NCBI GenBank assembly: GCA_002479785.1
Contig: DLPD01000014.1
Location: 1 to 19,797 of the forward strand
Length of the DNA: 19,797 nucleotides
Direction of reading: 5' to 3'
From: Cytophagaceae bacterium UBA7467
GTDB lineage: Bacteria; Bacteroidota; Bacteroidia; Cytophagales; Spirosomataceae
The position numbers were made by a program, and so were the translations under genes. This document shows positions 1 through 6,996 of the stretch, one piece after another (the stretch's first letter is position 1; each line of letters opens with the position of its first letter). The notes below the pieces were generated by a model. It worked only from the letters and a program-made list of their open reading frames with translations. It did no database searches and was not told the DNA's origin.

Positions 1-453
1 CTAGCCTATACTGAAGCGATTTATACTTCCTTCAAAAATGCACCGGTCCCTCTAGAGGAAACAGGAGGAACCGCATTCTACAAAGATATTTCTGGTCAAG
101 ATTTACCAGGGGTTTCTAAATGGGCAGGTTCATTTGGCGGAGAATTTACTTCGGTAGCTAAATTATTAGGCCAAACGGGGGAATTCTATATCGCAGTAGA
201 TGAGTACTTCCGTTCAGGATTCTCTTCGAGCGCAACTCCTTCAAAATACTTGAATATTGATGGTTACTCCTTATTAAATGCTCGGATTGGATTTAGAACA
301 GCAAAAGGGGTGAGCATTTCGATCTGGGGTAGAAATGTCTTAGACCAAAACTACTTCGAACAATTATTACCAGCCGGAGGTAACGCCGGCCAATACGCCG
401 CAGTCTTAGGTGACCCTAGAACTTATGGCATTACGCTTCGCCACTCACTTTAA
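1..453 (+). CDS. TonB-dependent outer-membrane receptor, C-terminal part (5' end outside window)
   Basis: The frame is open from the first base to TAA at 451-453 and gives about 150 residues; the start lies upstream of the window. The segment looks like the end of a 22-strand TonB-dependent receptor barrel. It has a periplasmic-turn motif DLPGVSKW, alternating aromatic/polar strands, a late segment SIWGRNVLDQNYFE typical of the penultimate strands, and the ending RTYGITLRHSL with hydrophobic/aromatic alternation. Such receptors import siderophores, vitamins or oligosaccharides through the outer membrane using TonB energy. The tail resembles FecA/FhuA-type siderophore receptors more than SusC proteins, but the substrate cannot be told without the plug domain. 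A strong terminator follows 26 bp after the stop. Confidence 0.85.
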   Translation, partial: LAYTEAIYTSFKNAPVPLEETGGTAFYKDISGQDLPGVSKWAGSFGGEFTSVAKLLGQTGEFYIAVDEYFRSGFSSSATPSKYLNIDGYSLLNARIGFRTAKGVSISIWGRNVLDQNYFEQLLPAGGNAGQYAAVLGDPRTYGITLRHSL

Positions 454-478
454 AATGGTTAATTAGTTTTTTGATTGA

Positions 479-510
479 AAGCCGTTCAGGAGTCCTGGGC
501 GGCTTTTTTA
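479..510 (+). terminator. Intrinsic terminator of the TonB-receptor gene
   Basis: Bases 479-490 can pair with 494-505 into a 12-bp stem with a 3-nt loop, counting two U-G wobbles, followed by six T residues at 504-509. This is a strong Rho-independent terminator for plus-strand transcription. In minus-strand RNA the two wobbles become C-A mismatches and the following U run is interrupted, so it should work much less well for the convergent acetyltransferase gene, whose stop codon (486-488) sits in the stem. Confidence 0.85.
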
Positions 511-1052
511 TGCCAATCCCAAAGCACAATATTCCAGCCAATTCCACCATATTCCAAGGTGTCAATAACTTGGAATCCCCGTTTTTGATGCGCTTTTAGC
601 GAACGGTGATTTGCATTAGCGACGTCTGTGACACAATACGTGTAACGATTAGCGTAATGATCGCGGAAACTTCCGTAGAGTTTTTGGACCAAATCCCGTC
701 CCCTATACTCCTTCGAAACACAAAGCTGAGCCACAATCGCATAGTCCTTTACGGGCTTTCCATCAAAAACACAACGTTCGATATTTTCCACCAGATCGGC
801 TAATAAAGGATGAAGACTCGCTGTTTCTGGCAAGGCAACTAAACTGTATCCCACGACCTTCTCCCCGTCCTTTGCAAGTATAGCGGGGCTTTGTTGGTTC
901 AATAATTTCAGAAAATCAAGGTCATACTCTGCCATCAAAAAGCCTTGAGTCTCTGCTTCTTCCTGCGAAATATTTTTGCGCAAATTAGCTTGCTGCAAGG
1001 CTAAAACTTCTTTCATCTCCTCCTCAGAGCTAGCTAATTGTATCTTAATCAT
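486..1052 (-). CDS. GNAT-family N-acetyltransferase
   Basis: The 188-residue protein has the GNAT layout: an N-terminal helix pair, central strands (AILAKDGEKVVGYSLVAL, around 57-74), a strand plus acetyl-CoA pyrophosphate-binding helix (AQLCVSKEYRGRDLVQKLY, about 108-126) and the late motif NANHRSLKAHQKRGF before the final strands. The usual R/QxxGxG/A signature is degenerate here (YRGRD), which lowers certainty about activity but not about the fold. It presumably transfers an acetyl group from acetyl-CoA to a small-molecule or protein amine; the substrate is unknown. ATG at 1050-1052 lies 8 nt after the stop of the Sde182-like gene, so it is probably the last gene of a three-gene minus-strand operon. 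Its stop codon lies inside the terminator of the convergent receptor gene. Confidence 0.85.
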   Translation of the reverse strand: MIKIQLASSEEEMKEVLALQQANLRKNISQEEAETQGFLMAEYDLDFLKLLNQQSPAILAKDGEKVVGYSLVALPETASLHPLLADLVENIERCVFDGKPVKDYAIVAQLCVSKEYRGRDLVQKLYGSFRDHYANRYTYCVTDVANANHRSLKAHQKRGFQVIDTLEYGGIGWNIVLWDWHKKAAQDS

Positions 1053-1060
1053 TATCCTTT

Positions 1061-2545
1061 TTAGGCTATTGTTATGACAATTCTCCTATACCGCGTCAGG
1101 GCCGGCGATCCCGTATCCGTTCCCTCCACCACAATGTGAAAGGTATCCCCTTTTTTTGCGTCGCTTGGTACTTTTACTTTTACGGTTGCGTTTTCTAAAG
1201 AAGCGTCCGCTTTTCCTGATCCCGGTTCTGGATAGGGCCAAACTTTCAGCTTCACTTCGTTTCCATCCGGATCTCTGGAAGTCACATGCAGAGTCAAAAC
1301 ATCTCCTGCTTTTGCATATACCTTCATTCCCTCTTTCACCGTAATTTGAGGAGCATGATTCGCGTCTTTGAACGATTTCACACACCAATCGGCCCTGGCC
1401 GCAAAGTCTTCTTGTGCGGCGATTAACCACCGAGTTTGGGAATAATTGATGTCTAATTTCCCTGTCTCCGGATTAAAATCCGCTGCCTTTTCATTGTCCT
1501 CGAAACGATACGTATTCCCCTCAGCCACTGCGAAGCGACCACCCCAACCTCCGTAGGATGGGTTGTTCAAGTTATTCAAACCCACGTCCACCAGGTGCAA
1601 AAAAGCGGGAGAATCACCCTCAGAAATGAAGTCAAAGGGAAGGAAGGATCCCCATTGCGCATTCTTCAACTTCGTAGGATCGCCGTGAATATGCTCGTCG
1701 TCGCCTGGCTGCTTTTGGCCATCTCCATAGGCATAGTACATCTTCAAAAGAGGTCCATGGTTTTGAATAATTTTAGGCCCCATATAACTTCCCTCGAAAT
1801 AGGGTTGCGTCGCCTTAGGCATTACCCGCTTCCATGGATAGGCAAAACTAGCAAATTGGCGGGCGTTATAATACACCCGAATCTGCGGCCAATATTTACT
1901 GATGTAATTCTTCAAGGTCGCATCTTGATCCATCACGGTGTATATGATGGCTTTTTTAGAAATTTTTTCTTTGATGTTGGGCCAGTTTTTTTCACCGGCA
2001 TACTGTTCCTCGATTGATTTCAAAGCTCTAGCAATCGTATTCGTTCCACCCCAAGCCTGCAAGTAGATGGGTTCTGGATCGTCGTTGTCTACTAATTTCG
2101 ATTTAATCCACTCTGATCCCTCTGTTACCTGCTGCATTTCTCCCTCGAAATCGATATTCCCCACTTTCACCAAACTAGTTAAATAGGCTGGCGAGGGATA
2201 GTTTTTGTCATGCAATATCAAGTTCGGATGTACTGCTGCATAAGCTTTCAATAAATCCTGTATCCAGTGAACGCCTGGCCAGCGCAGATCCGTTTTTGCC
2301 CCGTACATTTTGCGCGTCATCTCCATTTCAGAGGTGAATTTTGTCCCTTTCCCATCGCCTTTGTAATGCCACATCGAACTCGAATAGACCAAGCCCTCCA
2401 GCTGGTATTCATTCGAATATAAGAGCATGCGGATAAAGGTATCTACATCATCGATTTCGCCATCTGTTGTGACGATAGTGCGAGGCAAGCGGCCCTTTGC
2501 AAATAGTGTGGTGCTCAGAAGCAGTAGAAATAAGATTTTTTTCAT
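1061..2545 (-). CDS. Secreted Sde182-like (DUF1593) nucleoside-hydrolase-like protein
   Basis: The 494-residue product begins with a signal peptide (MKKILFLLLLSTTLFAKG). I chose ATG at 2543-2545 because it puts the signal peptide at the N-terminus; a further in-frame start 27 nt upstream would add MTFISLDHI ahead of it. The main domain carries TTDGEIDDVDTF (residues 26-37), like the Asp-rich metal/ribose loop of nucleoside hydrolases, and later WGGTNTIARAL, typical of the DUF1593 / cellulose-binding Sde182 family. The C-terminal 100 or so residues (from APQITVKEGMKVYAKAGD, including SRDPDGNEVKL) form a predicted Ig-like beta domain as in Sde182. Members occur in polysaccharide degraders such as Saccharophagus, but a reaction has not been firmly assigned as far as I know. 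Likely periplasmic or secreted. It lies 7 nt after the pentapeptide gene and 8 nt before the GNAT gene. Confidence 0.85.
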   Translation of the reverse strand: MKKILFLLLLSTTLFAKGRLPRTIVTTDGEIDDVDTFIRMLLYSNEYQLEGLVYSSSMWHYKGDGKGTKFTSEMEMTRKMYGAKTDLRWPGVHWIQDLLKAYAAVHPNLILHDKNYPSPAYLTSLVKVGNIDFEGEMQQVTEGSEWIKSKLVDNDDPEPIYLQAWGGTNTIARALKSIEEQYAGEKNWPNIKEKISKKAIIYTVMDQDATLKNYISKYWPQIRVYYNARQFASFAYPWKRVMPKATQPYFEGSYMGPKIIQNHGPLLKMYYAYGDGQKQPGDDEHIHGDPTKLKNAQWGSFLPFDFISEGDSPAFLHLVDVGLNNLNNPSYGGWGGRFAVAEGNTYRFEDNEKAADFNPETGKLDINYSQTRWLIAAQEDFAARADWCVKSFKDANHAPQITVKEGMKVYAKAGDVLTLHVTSRDPDGNEVKLKVWPYPEPGSGKADASLENATVKVKVPSDAKKGDTFHIVVEGTDTGSPALTRYRRIVITIA

Positions 2546-2552
2546 AATATGG

Positions 2553-3113
2553 TCAAGAGATATAAATGTCAAAGCCTTGTAATAAACCCGCTAAACCATC
2601 CTGTGAAAACTTCGCTTTCTTGATTTGATTTCCGCTCGGATGGATGCGGTAATTGAATGCGCTTCGGAAGTCTGCTTTGCTTACATTGGTCTGGTCAAAA
2701 AGGGCCCCTGCTAAATCGCAATCATCGAAAACGGCTTCGGAGAAATCTGCTTCCGTGAAGTCCACCTCGTGCATTGAACAGCCGGCAAACTGGGTCTTTT
2801 TCCCCTTGATTTGGTAGAAGGAAGACAGGTTTAACACACAGGATTCGAAGCTTACTTCGAATAAAAAAGGATTGCAGGCTTCGAAGCGAAGGCCCTGCAT
2901 TTTACAGTCTTTGAAATGAACTTTTTGGAGTGCCGCGCCGCTGAGTTTGACTAGGCTGAGATTGCAAGATTCAAAGCAGCAGTCTACGAATTGAAAATTT
3001 TTAAAATCTGCTGATTCGAACTGACAGTTTTTGAAAACGCAATGTTCGTATTCGCCCATGGCGAGTGTGCTTTCTTTCTCGAATTTTTGGTCGACGATAT
3101 AAGGCTTCTCCAT
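2553..3113 (-). CDS. Pentapeptide-repeat protein
   Basis: From ATG at 3111-3113 the product has 186 residues. Most of it is tandem A(D/N)LXX-type pentapeptides with F, L or V at every fifth position: EHCVFKNCQFESADFKNFQF, then CNLSLVKLSGAALQKVHF, and later DFTEADFSEAVFDDCDLAGALF. These fold into a right-handed quadrilateral beta helix. Many repeats have Cys in place of Ala. The C-terminus (FNYRIHPSGNQIKKAKF, then LLQGFDIYI) is a non-repeat cap seen in Qnr/MfpA-like single-domain proteins, which mimic DNA and protect gyrase; whether this one does is unknown. No signal peptide, so cytosolic. Longer in-frame starts exist (ATG at 3126-3128) but would run into the promoter region shared with the divergent esterase gene. 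First gene of the minus-strand operon. Confidence 0.85.
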   Translation of the reverse strand: MEKPYIVDQKFEKESTLAMGEYEHCVFKNCQFESADFKNFQFVDCCFESCNLSLVKLSGAALQKVHFKDCKMQGLRFEACNPFLFEVSFESCVLNLSSFYQIKGKKTQFAGCSMHEVDFTEADFSEAVFDDCDLAGALFDQTNVSKADFRSAFNYRIHPSGNQIKKAKFSQDGLAGLLQGFDIYIS

Positions 3114-3136
3114 ACCGCAAATTACCATTTTTTCCC

Positions 3137-3143
3137 TATTTTG
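3137..3143 (+). promoter_or_regulatory. Candidate -7 element for the esterase gene
   Basis: TATTTTG lies 19 nt upstream of the ATG at 3163, in the 49-bp gap between two divergent genes. It is one base short of the Bacteroidota -7 consensus TAnnTTTG. I see no convincing -33 TTG at the right distance, so this is tentative. Confidence 0.35.
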
Positions 3144-3162
3144 CTTTCTCTTAACCAGTACT

Positions 3163-4269
3163 ATGAAAAAACTATTCCTTCTCCTCGCGCTGAGCACCAC
3201 CCTTTTCGCTCAAGAAAAAATTGATTTAGGTACCCTGAAAGGGGGTGGCTATCAAGTTTTAATGCCTAAAAATTGGAACAAAAAACTCGTGATGTATGCC
3301 CACGGTTACCAGTTTATGGGAAGCCCAGCGGCAAGTGCCAATGCGGGATTAGACAAGCGTTTACAGGTGATATTAGATCGAGGTTTTGCGGTGGCGGCCT
3401 CCGATTATCCCATTCAAGGTTTTGCCTTGCCAGAGGGGGTGGACGCAACCGAAGAATTGCGCCAAGCTTTTGTGAAGAAAATGGGTCAACCGGACTCTAC
3501 CTTTATGATGGGTCATTCGATGGGAGGCGGAATAACGTTCGCTACGTTGGAGAATTTTGGCCAATATTATAACGGCGGATTACCCTTATGTCCGCTTTCT
3601 TCGCGACCGTATTTACAGTGTAGAAAGGAATACGACATGTATGCCACGATAAATGGCTTGTTTCCCGGAATCGTACCCTCGTTAAAAGATATTTTCGATG
3701 TCAATAGCTCTGTCGGTTTTGTTTCTTTTGCCACGGCAGGTCAACGGATGGGGGAGATTAAAAAGGCTTTATTGCAGAAAGACTCTGTGTTAGCGGTAGC
3801 TTTTGCGAAACGTTTTGATTTGAAATTGGATGACCTTCCTGGCGCCTTATTCTTTAACCAAAACGTGTTACGCGACATCGCTCTCAAGCTAAAGGGCAAC
3901 CCATTTGACAATACCGAAACCCTCTATACCGGTTTCCCAGATAACTTGAAAGTAAACGCGGTAGCAGAGCGCTTACCTGCGACGAAGGATCAGGCACAGC
4001 TTTTTGCGCGCTACGACCGCACGGGAAAAATTGACAAGCCAGTCGTTTTAATGCATACCATTTACGATCAATTAATTCCGGTCTCTTATGCCGTAACGAA
4101 TATTGAAAATATGATTCACGCACAGGGACGCGATCCCTATTTTGCCGTTAAATACACAAGCGGTCAGGCACACTGTCAATTCACCGATGAACAAACAGCG
4201 AAAGCGTTCGATGCGATGCGTGCTTTTTCAAAGACGGGGAAGAAACCGGCGATCGAGTTTTTACCCTAG
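3163..4269 (+). CDS. Secreted alpha/beta-hydrolase (probable esterase)
   Basis: The 368-residue protein starts with a clear signal peptide (MKKLFLLLALSTTLFAQ, cleavage expected before Q17). The alpha/beta-hydrolase core shows an oxyanion-region strand MYAHGY (44-49), the nucleophile elbow GHSMGGG with Ser119, a probable acid Asp302 in HTIYDQLIP and a probable catalytic His337 in SGQAHCQF. The roughly 165 residues between elbow and acid form a large lid insertion including PLSSRPYLQC. It should hydrolyse an ester or similar bond in the periplasm or outside; I cannot name the substrate. It is divergent from the pentapeptide operon and 53 bp upstream of the GH97 gene on the same strand, which suggests release of acyl groups from a glycan or another nutrient (inference). 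The signal peptide is strikingly similar to that of the Sde182-like protein. Confidence 0.85.
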   Translation: MKKLFLLLALSTTLFAQEKIDLGTLKGGGYQVLMPKNWNKKLVMYAHGYQFMGSPAASANAGLDKRLQVILDRGFAVAASDYPIQGFALPEGVDATEELRQAFVKKMGQPDSTFMMGHSMGGGITFATLENFGQYYNGGLPLCPLSSRPYLQCRKEYDMYATINGLFPGIVPSLKDIFDVNSSVGFVSFATAGQRMGEIKKALLQKDSVLAVAFAKRFDLKLDDLPGALFFNQNVLRDIALKLKGNPFDNTETLYTGFPDNLKVNAVAERLPATKDQAQLFARYDRTGKIDKPVVLMHTIYDQLIPVSYAVTNIENMIHAQGRDPYFAVKYTSGQAHCQFTDEQTAKAFDAMRAFSKTGKKPAIEFLP

Positions 4270-4310
4270 GCAATTTTGGCGTTCATTTACCGTTTAATCT
4301 AAGATTTTAG

Positions 4311-4318
4311 TAATTTTG
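4311..4318 (+). promoter_or_regulatory. Perfect -7 element directly before the GH97 start codon
   Basis: TAATTTTG matches the Bacteroidota -7 consensus TAnnTTTG at every defined base and ends only 4 nt before ATG 4323. Transcription would begin at or within a few bases of the start codon, implying a leaderless mRNA. The -33 region about 20 bp upstream holds only TTTAC rather than TTTG. Confidence 0.5.
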
Positions 4319-4322
4319 CGGT

Positions 4323-6374
4323 ATGAACAAAACCCTTCTTCTCCTGCTTTTGAGCGTCTCTGTATTCGCGCAAAAATCGTTCAAAGTAGCCTCTCCTTCT
4401 GATCAAATTTCGATTCAAGTGTCCCAGGGCGCTGATAGAGCTATAAAATACCAGGTTTTCTATAAAACGAAGGAAGTAATCGCAGCCTCAGACCTAGGTC
4501 TAAGTCTGAAAAAGCCCGCCTTAGAATTACGCAAATTCCAAATCCTAGGCGTGGATTCCACTGTCGTGGACGGTACATGGAAACCGGTCTGGGGGGAGGT
4601 AAAGGAGATCAGAAATAATTACAAAGAACTGACCCTGCATTTGAAGGAATCCGGAGTCTTGATGGATGTGATTTTCCGCGTTTTTGATGACGGAATAGGC
4701 TTCCGCTATTTCTTCCCTACCCAGGACAATTTCAAACATTTTATCGTTGATAACGAGTGGTCTTCTTTCACGATGACGGGCGACCACAATGCCTTCTGGA
4801 TTCCAGGAGATTACGATACAAACGAGTATACGTATCAAAGAACCAAAATCTCTGAAATCGATGCCTTAGCCGCAGCAGCTAAGGAAAAAGACATCGCGGT
4901 AACGTCTTTAATGGGCAAAAATTTCGTCCAAACTCCCTTGATGTTGAAGTCTGCGGATGGCATCTACGTGAACGTGCACGAGGCGGCTTTAGTGAATTAC
5001 CCGGCGATGCATTTGAAGCTGGAGGGATTGGAATTTACCTCGGCTTTAGTGCCGGATGCGGTAGGGAACAAGGCCTACGTGCAAACGCCATTTAATACCC
5101 CTTGGAGGACGCTGGTGATCTCGAATAAGGCGGAACAGATTTTGGCTTCTAAATTAATTTTGAACCTAAACGAACCCTCAAAAATCAAAGATTCTACCTG
5201 GATTAAACCCCAAAAATTCATGGGCATGTGGTGGGAAATGCACGTGGGAAAGGCAAACTGGCCTTTGGCAGGAGGAAAACATGGGGCAAACACCGAGAAC
5301 GTGAAACGCTACATCGACTTTGCCGGCAAGCACGGATTCGACGGCGTGTTAGTGGAAGGCTGGAATACAGGTTGGGAAGATTGGTTCGGTAATTGGAAGG
5401 AAGAAGTGTTCGATTTCGTGTCCCCATACCCAGACTATCAAATCGACTCGCTTACAAAATATGCCGCTTCTAAAGGCTTGAAGTTAATCATGCACCACGA
5501 AACCTCGAGTTCAGTCACGAATTACGAGCGCAGAATGGACGCGGCCTACCAATACATGGTGGACAAGGGGATCAATACCGTTAAGACGGGATATGTGGGC
5601 AAAATCATCCCGCGTGGCGAGCACCACGATAGCCAATGGATGGTGAACCACTACAACCGCGTCGCAGAGAAAGCTGCGAAATACCACTTAATGGTCGATT
5701 CACACGAGTCGGTTCACCCTACGGGCTTGCACCGGACGTATCCAAACTGGATGGCTGCGGAAGCGGCCAGAGGCTCTGAATTTAACAACGCGCCTACACT
5801 CGGAATTAACGCCGAACACACGACCATTTTACCATTCACCCGTTTGATGGGAGGCCCAATGGACTATACGCCGGGACTTTTCCACATGAATTTGAATCAG
5901 TTCGATTCTACACGGACGACGAAGGTTCGGTCTACGTTAGCCAAACAATTAGCCCTCTACGTCACCATCTACAGCCCATTACAAATGGCGGCAGATTTAC
6001 CGGAAAACTACGAGCCTAAGTTAGACGCCTTCCAATTCATCAAAGACGTCGCGGTGGATTGGGACGATACGAAAATCATCACGGCAGAACCGGGTGAATT
6101 CGTGACGATTGCCCGCAAGGCAAAAAACAAAGACACTTGGTTTATAGGCTCAATCACGAACGCGACGGCTCGCAATATGTCCTTCGATTTGGACTTTTTA
6201 GACCCGGACAAAACCTACGAAGCCCTGCTCTACCTTGATGCAGATGATGCCGATTTTGAGAAGAATCCGGAAGCCTACGTAGTCGAAAAACGCCTCGTTA
6301 CAGCAAAGTCAAAAATGACTTTCCGCCTGCAACGCGGAGGCGGTTGTGCCATCAGTCTTAGACGCTTAAACTAG
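4323..6374 (+). CDS. Glycoside hydrolase family 97 protein, probable inverting alpha-glucosidase
   Basis: The 683-residue protein has a signal peptide (MNKTLLLLLLSVSVFAQ), an N-terminal beta-sandwich, a catalytic TIM barrel (about 290-560, starting near FMGMWWEMHVGK) and a C-terminal beta domain, as in GH97. Glutamates at 345 (LVEGW), 393 (HHETS), 462 (SHESVHPTG) and 486 (RGSEF) have the same mutual spacing as the active-site and calcium-binding Glu391, 439, 508 and 532 of Bacteroides SusB (SusB numbers from memory). Glu480 likewise fits SusB Glu526. The barrel segment VKTGYVGKI lacks the Asp nucleophile of the retaining GH97 alpha-galactosidases, so inverting hydrolysis of alpha-glucosides is expected. 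Probably periplasmic. It follows the esterase by 53 bp and precedes the AlkB gene by 1 bp. No SusC/SusD pair is nearby. Confidence 0.93.
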   Translation: MNKTLLLLLLSVSVFAQKSFKVASPSDQISIQVSQGADRAIKYQVFYKTKEVIAASDLGLSLKKPALELRKFQILGVDSTVVDGTWKPVWGEVKEIRNNYKELTLHLKESGVLMDVIFRVFDDGIGFRYFFPTQDNFKHFIVDNEWSSFTMTGDHNAFWIPGDYDTNEYTYQRTKISEIDALAAAAKEKDIAVTSLMGKNFVQTPLMLKSADGIYVNVHEAALVNYPAMHLKLEGLEFTSALVPDAVGNKAYVQTPFNTPWRTLVISNKAEQILASKLILNLNEPSKIKDSTWIKPQKFMGMWWEMHVGKANWPLAGGKHGANTENVKRYIDFAGKHGFDGVLVEGWNTGWEDWFGNWKEEVFDFVSPYPDYQIDSLTKYAASKGLKLIMHHETSSSVTNYERRMDAAYQYMVDKGINTVKTGYVGKIIPRGEHHDSQWMVNHYNRVAEKAAKYHLMVDSHESVHPTGLHRTYPNWMAAEAARGSEFNNAPTLGINAEHTTILPFTRLMGGPMDYTPGLFHMNLNQFDSTRTTKVRSTLAKQLALYVTIYSPLQMAADLPENYEPKLDAFQFIKDVAVDWDDTKIITAEPGEFVTIARKAKNKDTWFIGSITNATARNMSFDLDFLDPDKTYEALLYLDADDADFEKNPEAYVVEKRLVTAKSKMTFRLQRGGGCAISLRRLN

Positions 6375-6375
6375 C

Positions 6376-6996
6376 ATGGAGCTATTCGATTTTCCTGCGG
6401 ACCCTGCTGTAAACCTGCTTCCAGGCGACGGAATCGTCCACTATTACGGAAAATTAATGTCCTCTACGGAGGCAGCCGACATGGCCTTGGCCTTACTAGA
6501 GCGCATCGACTGGCGAAACGACGAGGCGGTCATTTACGGAAAACGCATCATCACAAAACGCAAGGTGGCATGGTACGGCGAAGAGCCCTTTTCCTACACA
6601 TACAGTAATATCACTAAGACCGCCTTACCTTGGACGCCGGAACTACTGACCTTAAAAGCACTTGCGGAAAAGTACTCAGGTGAGACCTATAATTCCTGTT
6701 TGTTGAACCTATACCATGACGGCTCCGAGGGAATGGCCTGGCACAGTGACGGAGAAAAGGATTTGAAAAAAAATGGGGCGATCGGTTCGCTTAGTTTTGG
6801 TGCAGAAAGAAAGTTCTGTTTCAAGCACAAACGAAGCGGCGAAAAAATAGATGTCTTTTTAGAAGCTGGAAGCCTTTTAGTCATGAAAGGCGAAACCCAA
6901 ACGCATTGGCTGCATCGTCTGCCACCCACCACGAAAGTGCGTCAACCTAGAATCAATTTGACCTTTAGAACAATCGTTACCACAAGCGCCACGTAG
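6376..6996 (+). CDS. AlkB-type 2-oxoglutarate/Fe(II)-dependent dioxygenase (alkylation repair)
   Basis: This 206-residue protein carries the full AlkB signature: iron ligands His123 and Asp125 in AWHSDGE, His180 in THWLHRLP, and two arginines six residues apart (Arg192, Arg198 in RQPRINLTFR) that bind 2-oxoglutarate and shape the active site. NLYHDGSEGMAWHSD and SLSFGAERKF are typical of the ALKBH2/ALKBH3-like group. It should oxidatively remove methyl groups from N1-methyladenine and N3-methylcytosine in DNA or RNA. The ATG lies one base after the TAG of the GH97 gene, so it is probably co-transcribed with a secreted sugar hydrolase, an odd pairing. Its last 55 bp, including the codons for both arginines, are overlapped antisense by the converging acyltransferase gene. 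Confidence 0.93.
   Translation: MELFDFPADPAVNLLPGDGIVHYYGKLMSSTEAADMALALLERIDWRNDEAVIYGKRIITKRKVAWYGEEPFSYTYSNITKTALPWTPELLTLKALAEKYSGETYNSCLLNLYHDGSEGMAWHSDGEKDLKKNGAIGSLSFGAERKFCFKHKRSGEKIDVFLEAGSLLVMKGETQTHWLHRLPPTTKVRQPRINLTFRTIVTTSAT

Noticed and set aside
1595..2017. 140-codon plus-strand open frame
   Set aside because: Antisense to the Sde182-like gene, which has family motifs and a signal peptide; treated as a shadow.
1..6374. A canonical polysaccharide-utilization locus
   Set aside because: The receptor C-terminus resembles siderophore-type receptors rather than SusC, it is closed by a terminator, and no SusD, sensor or ECF sigma/anti-sigma pair is present.
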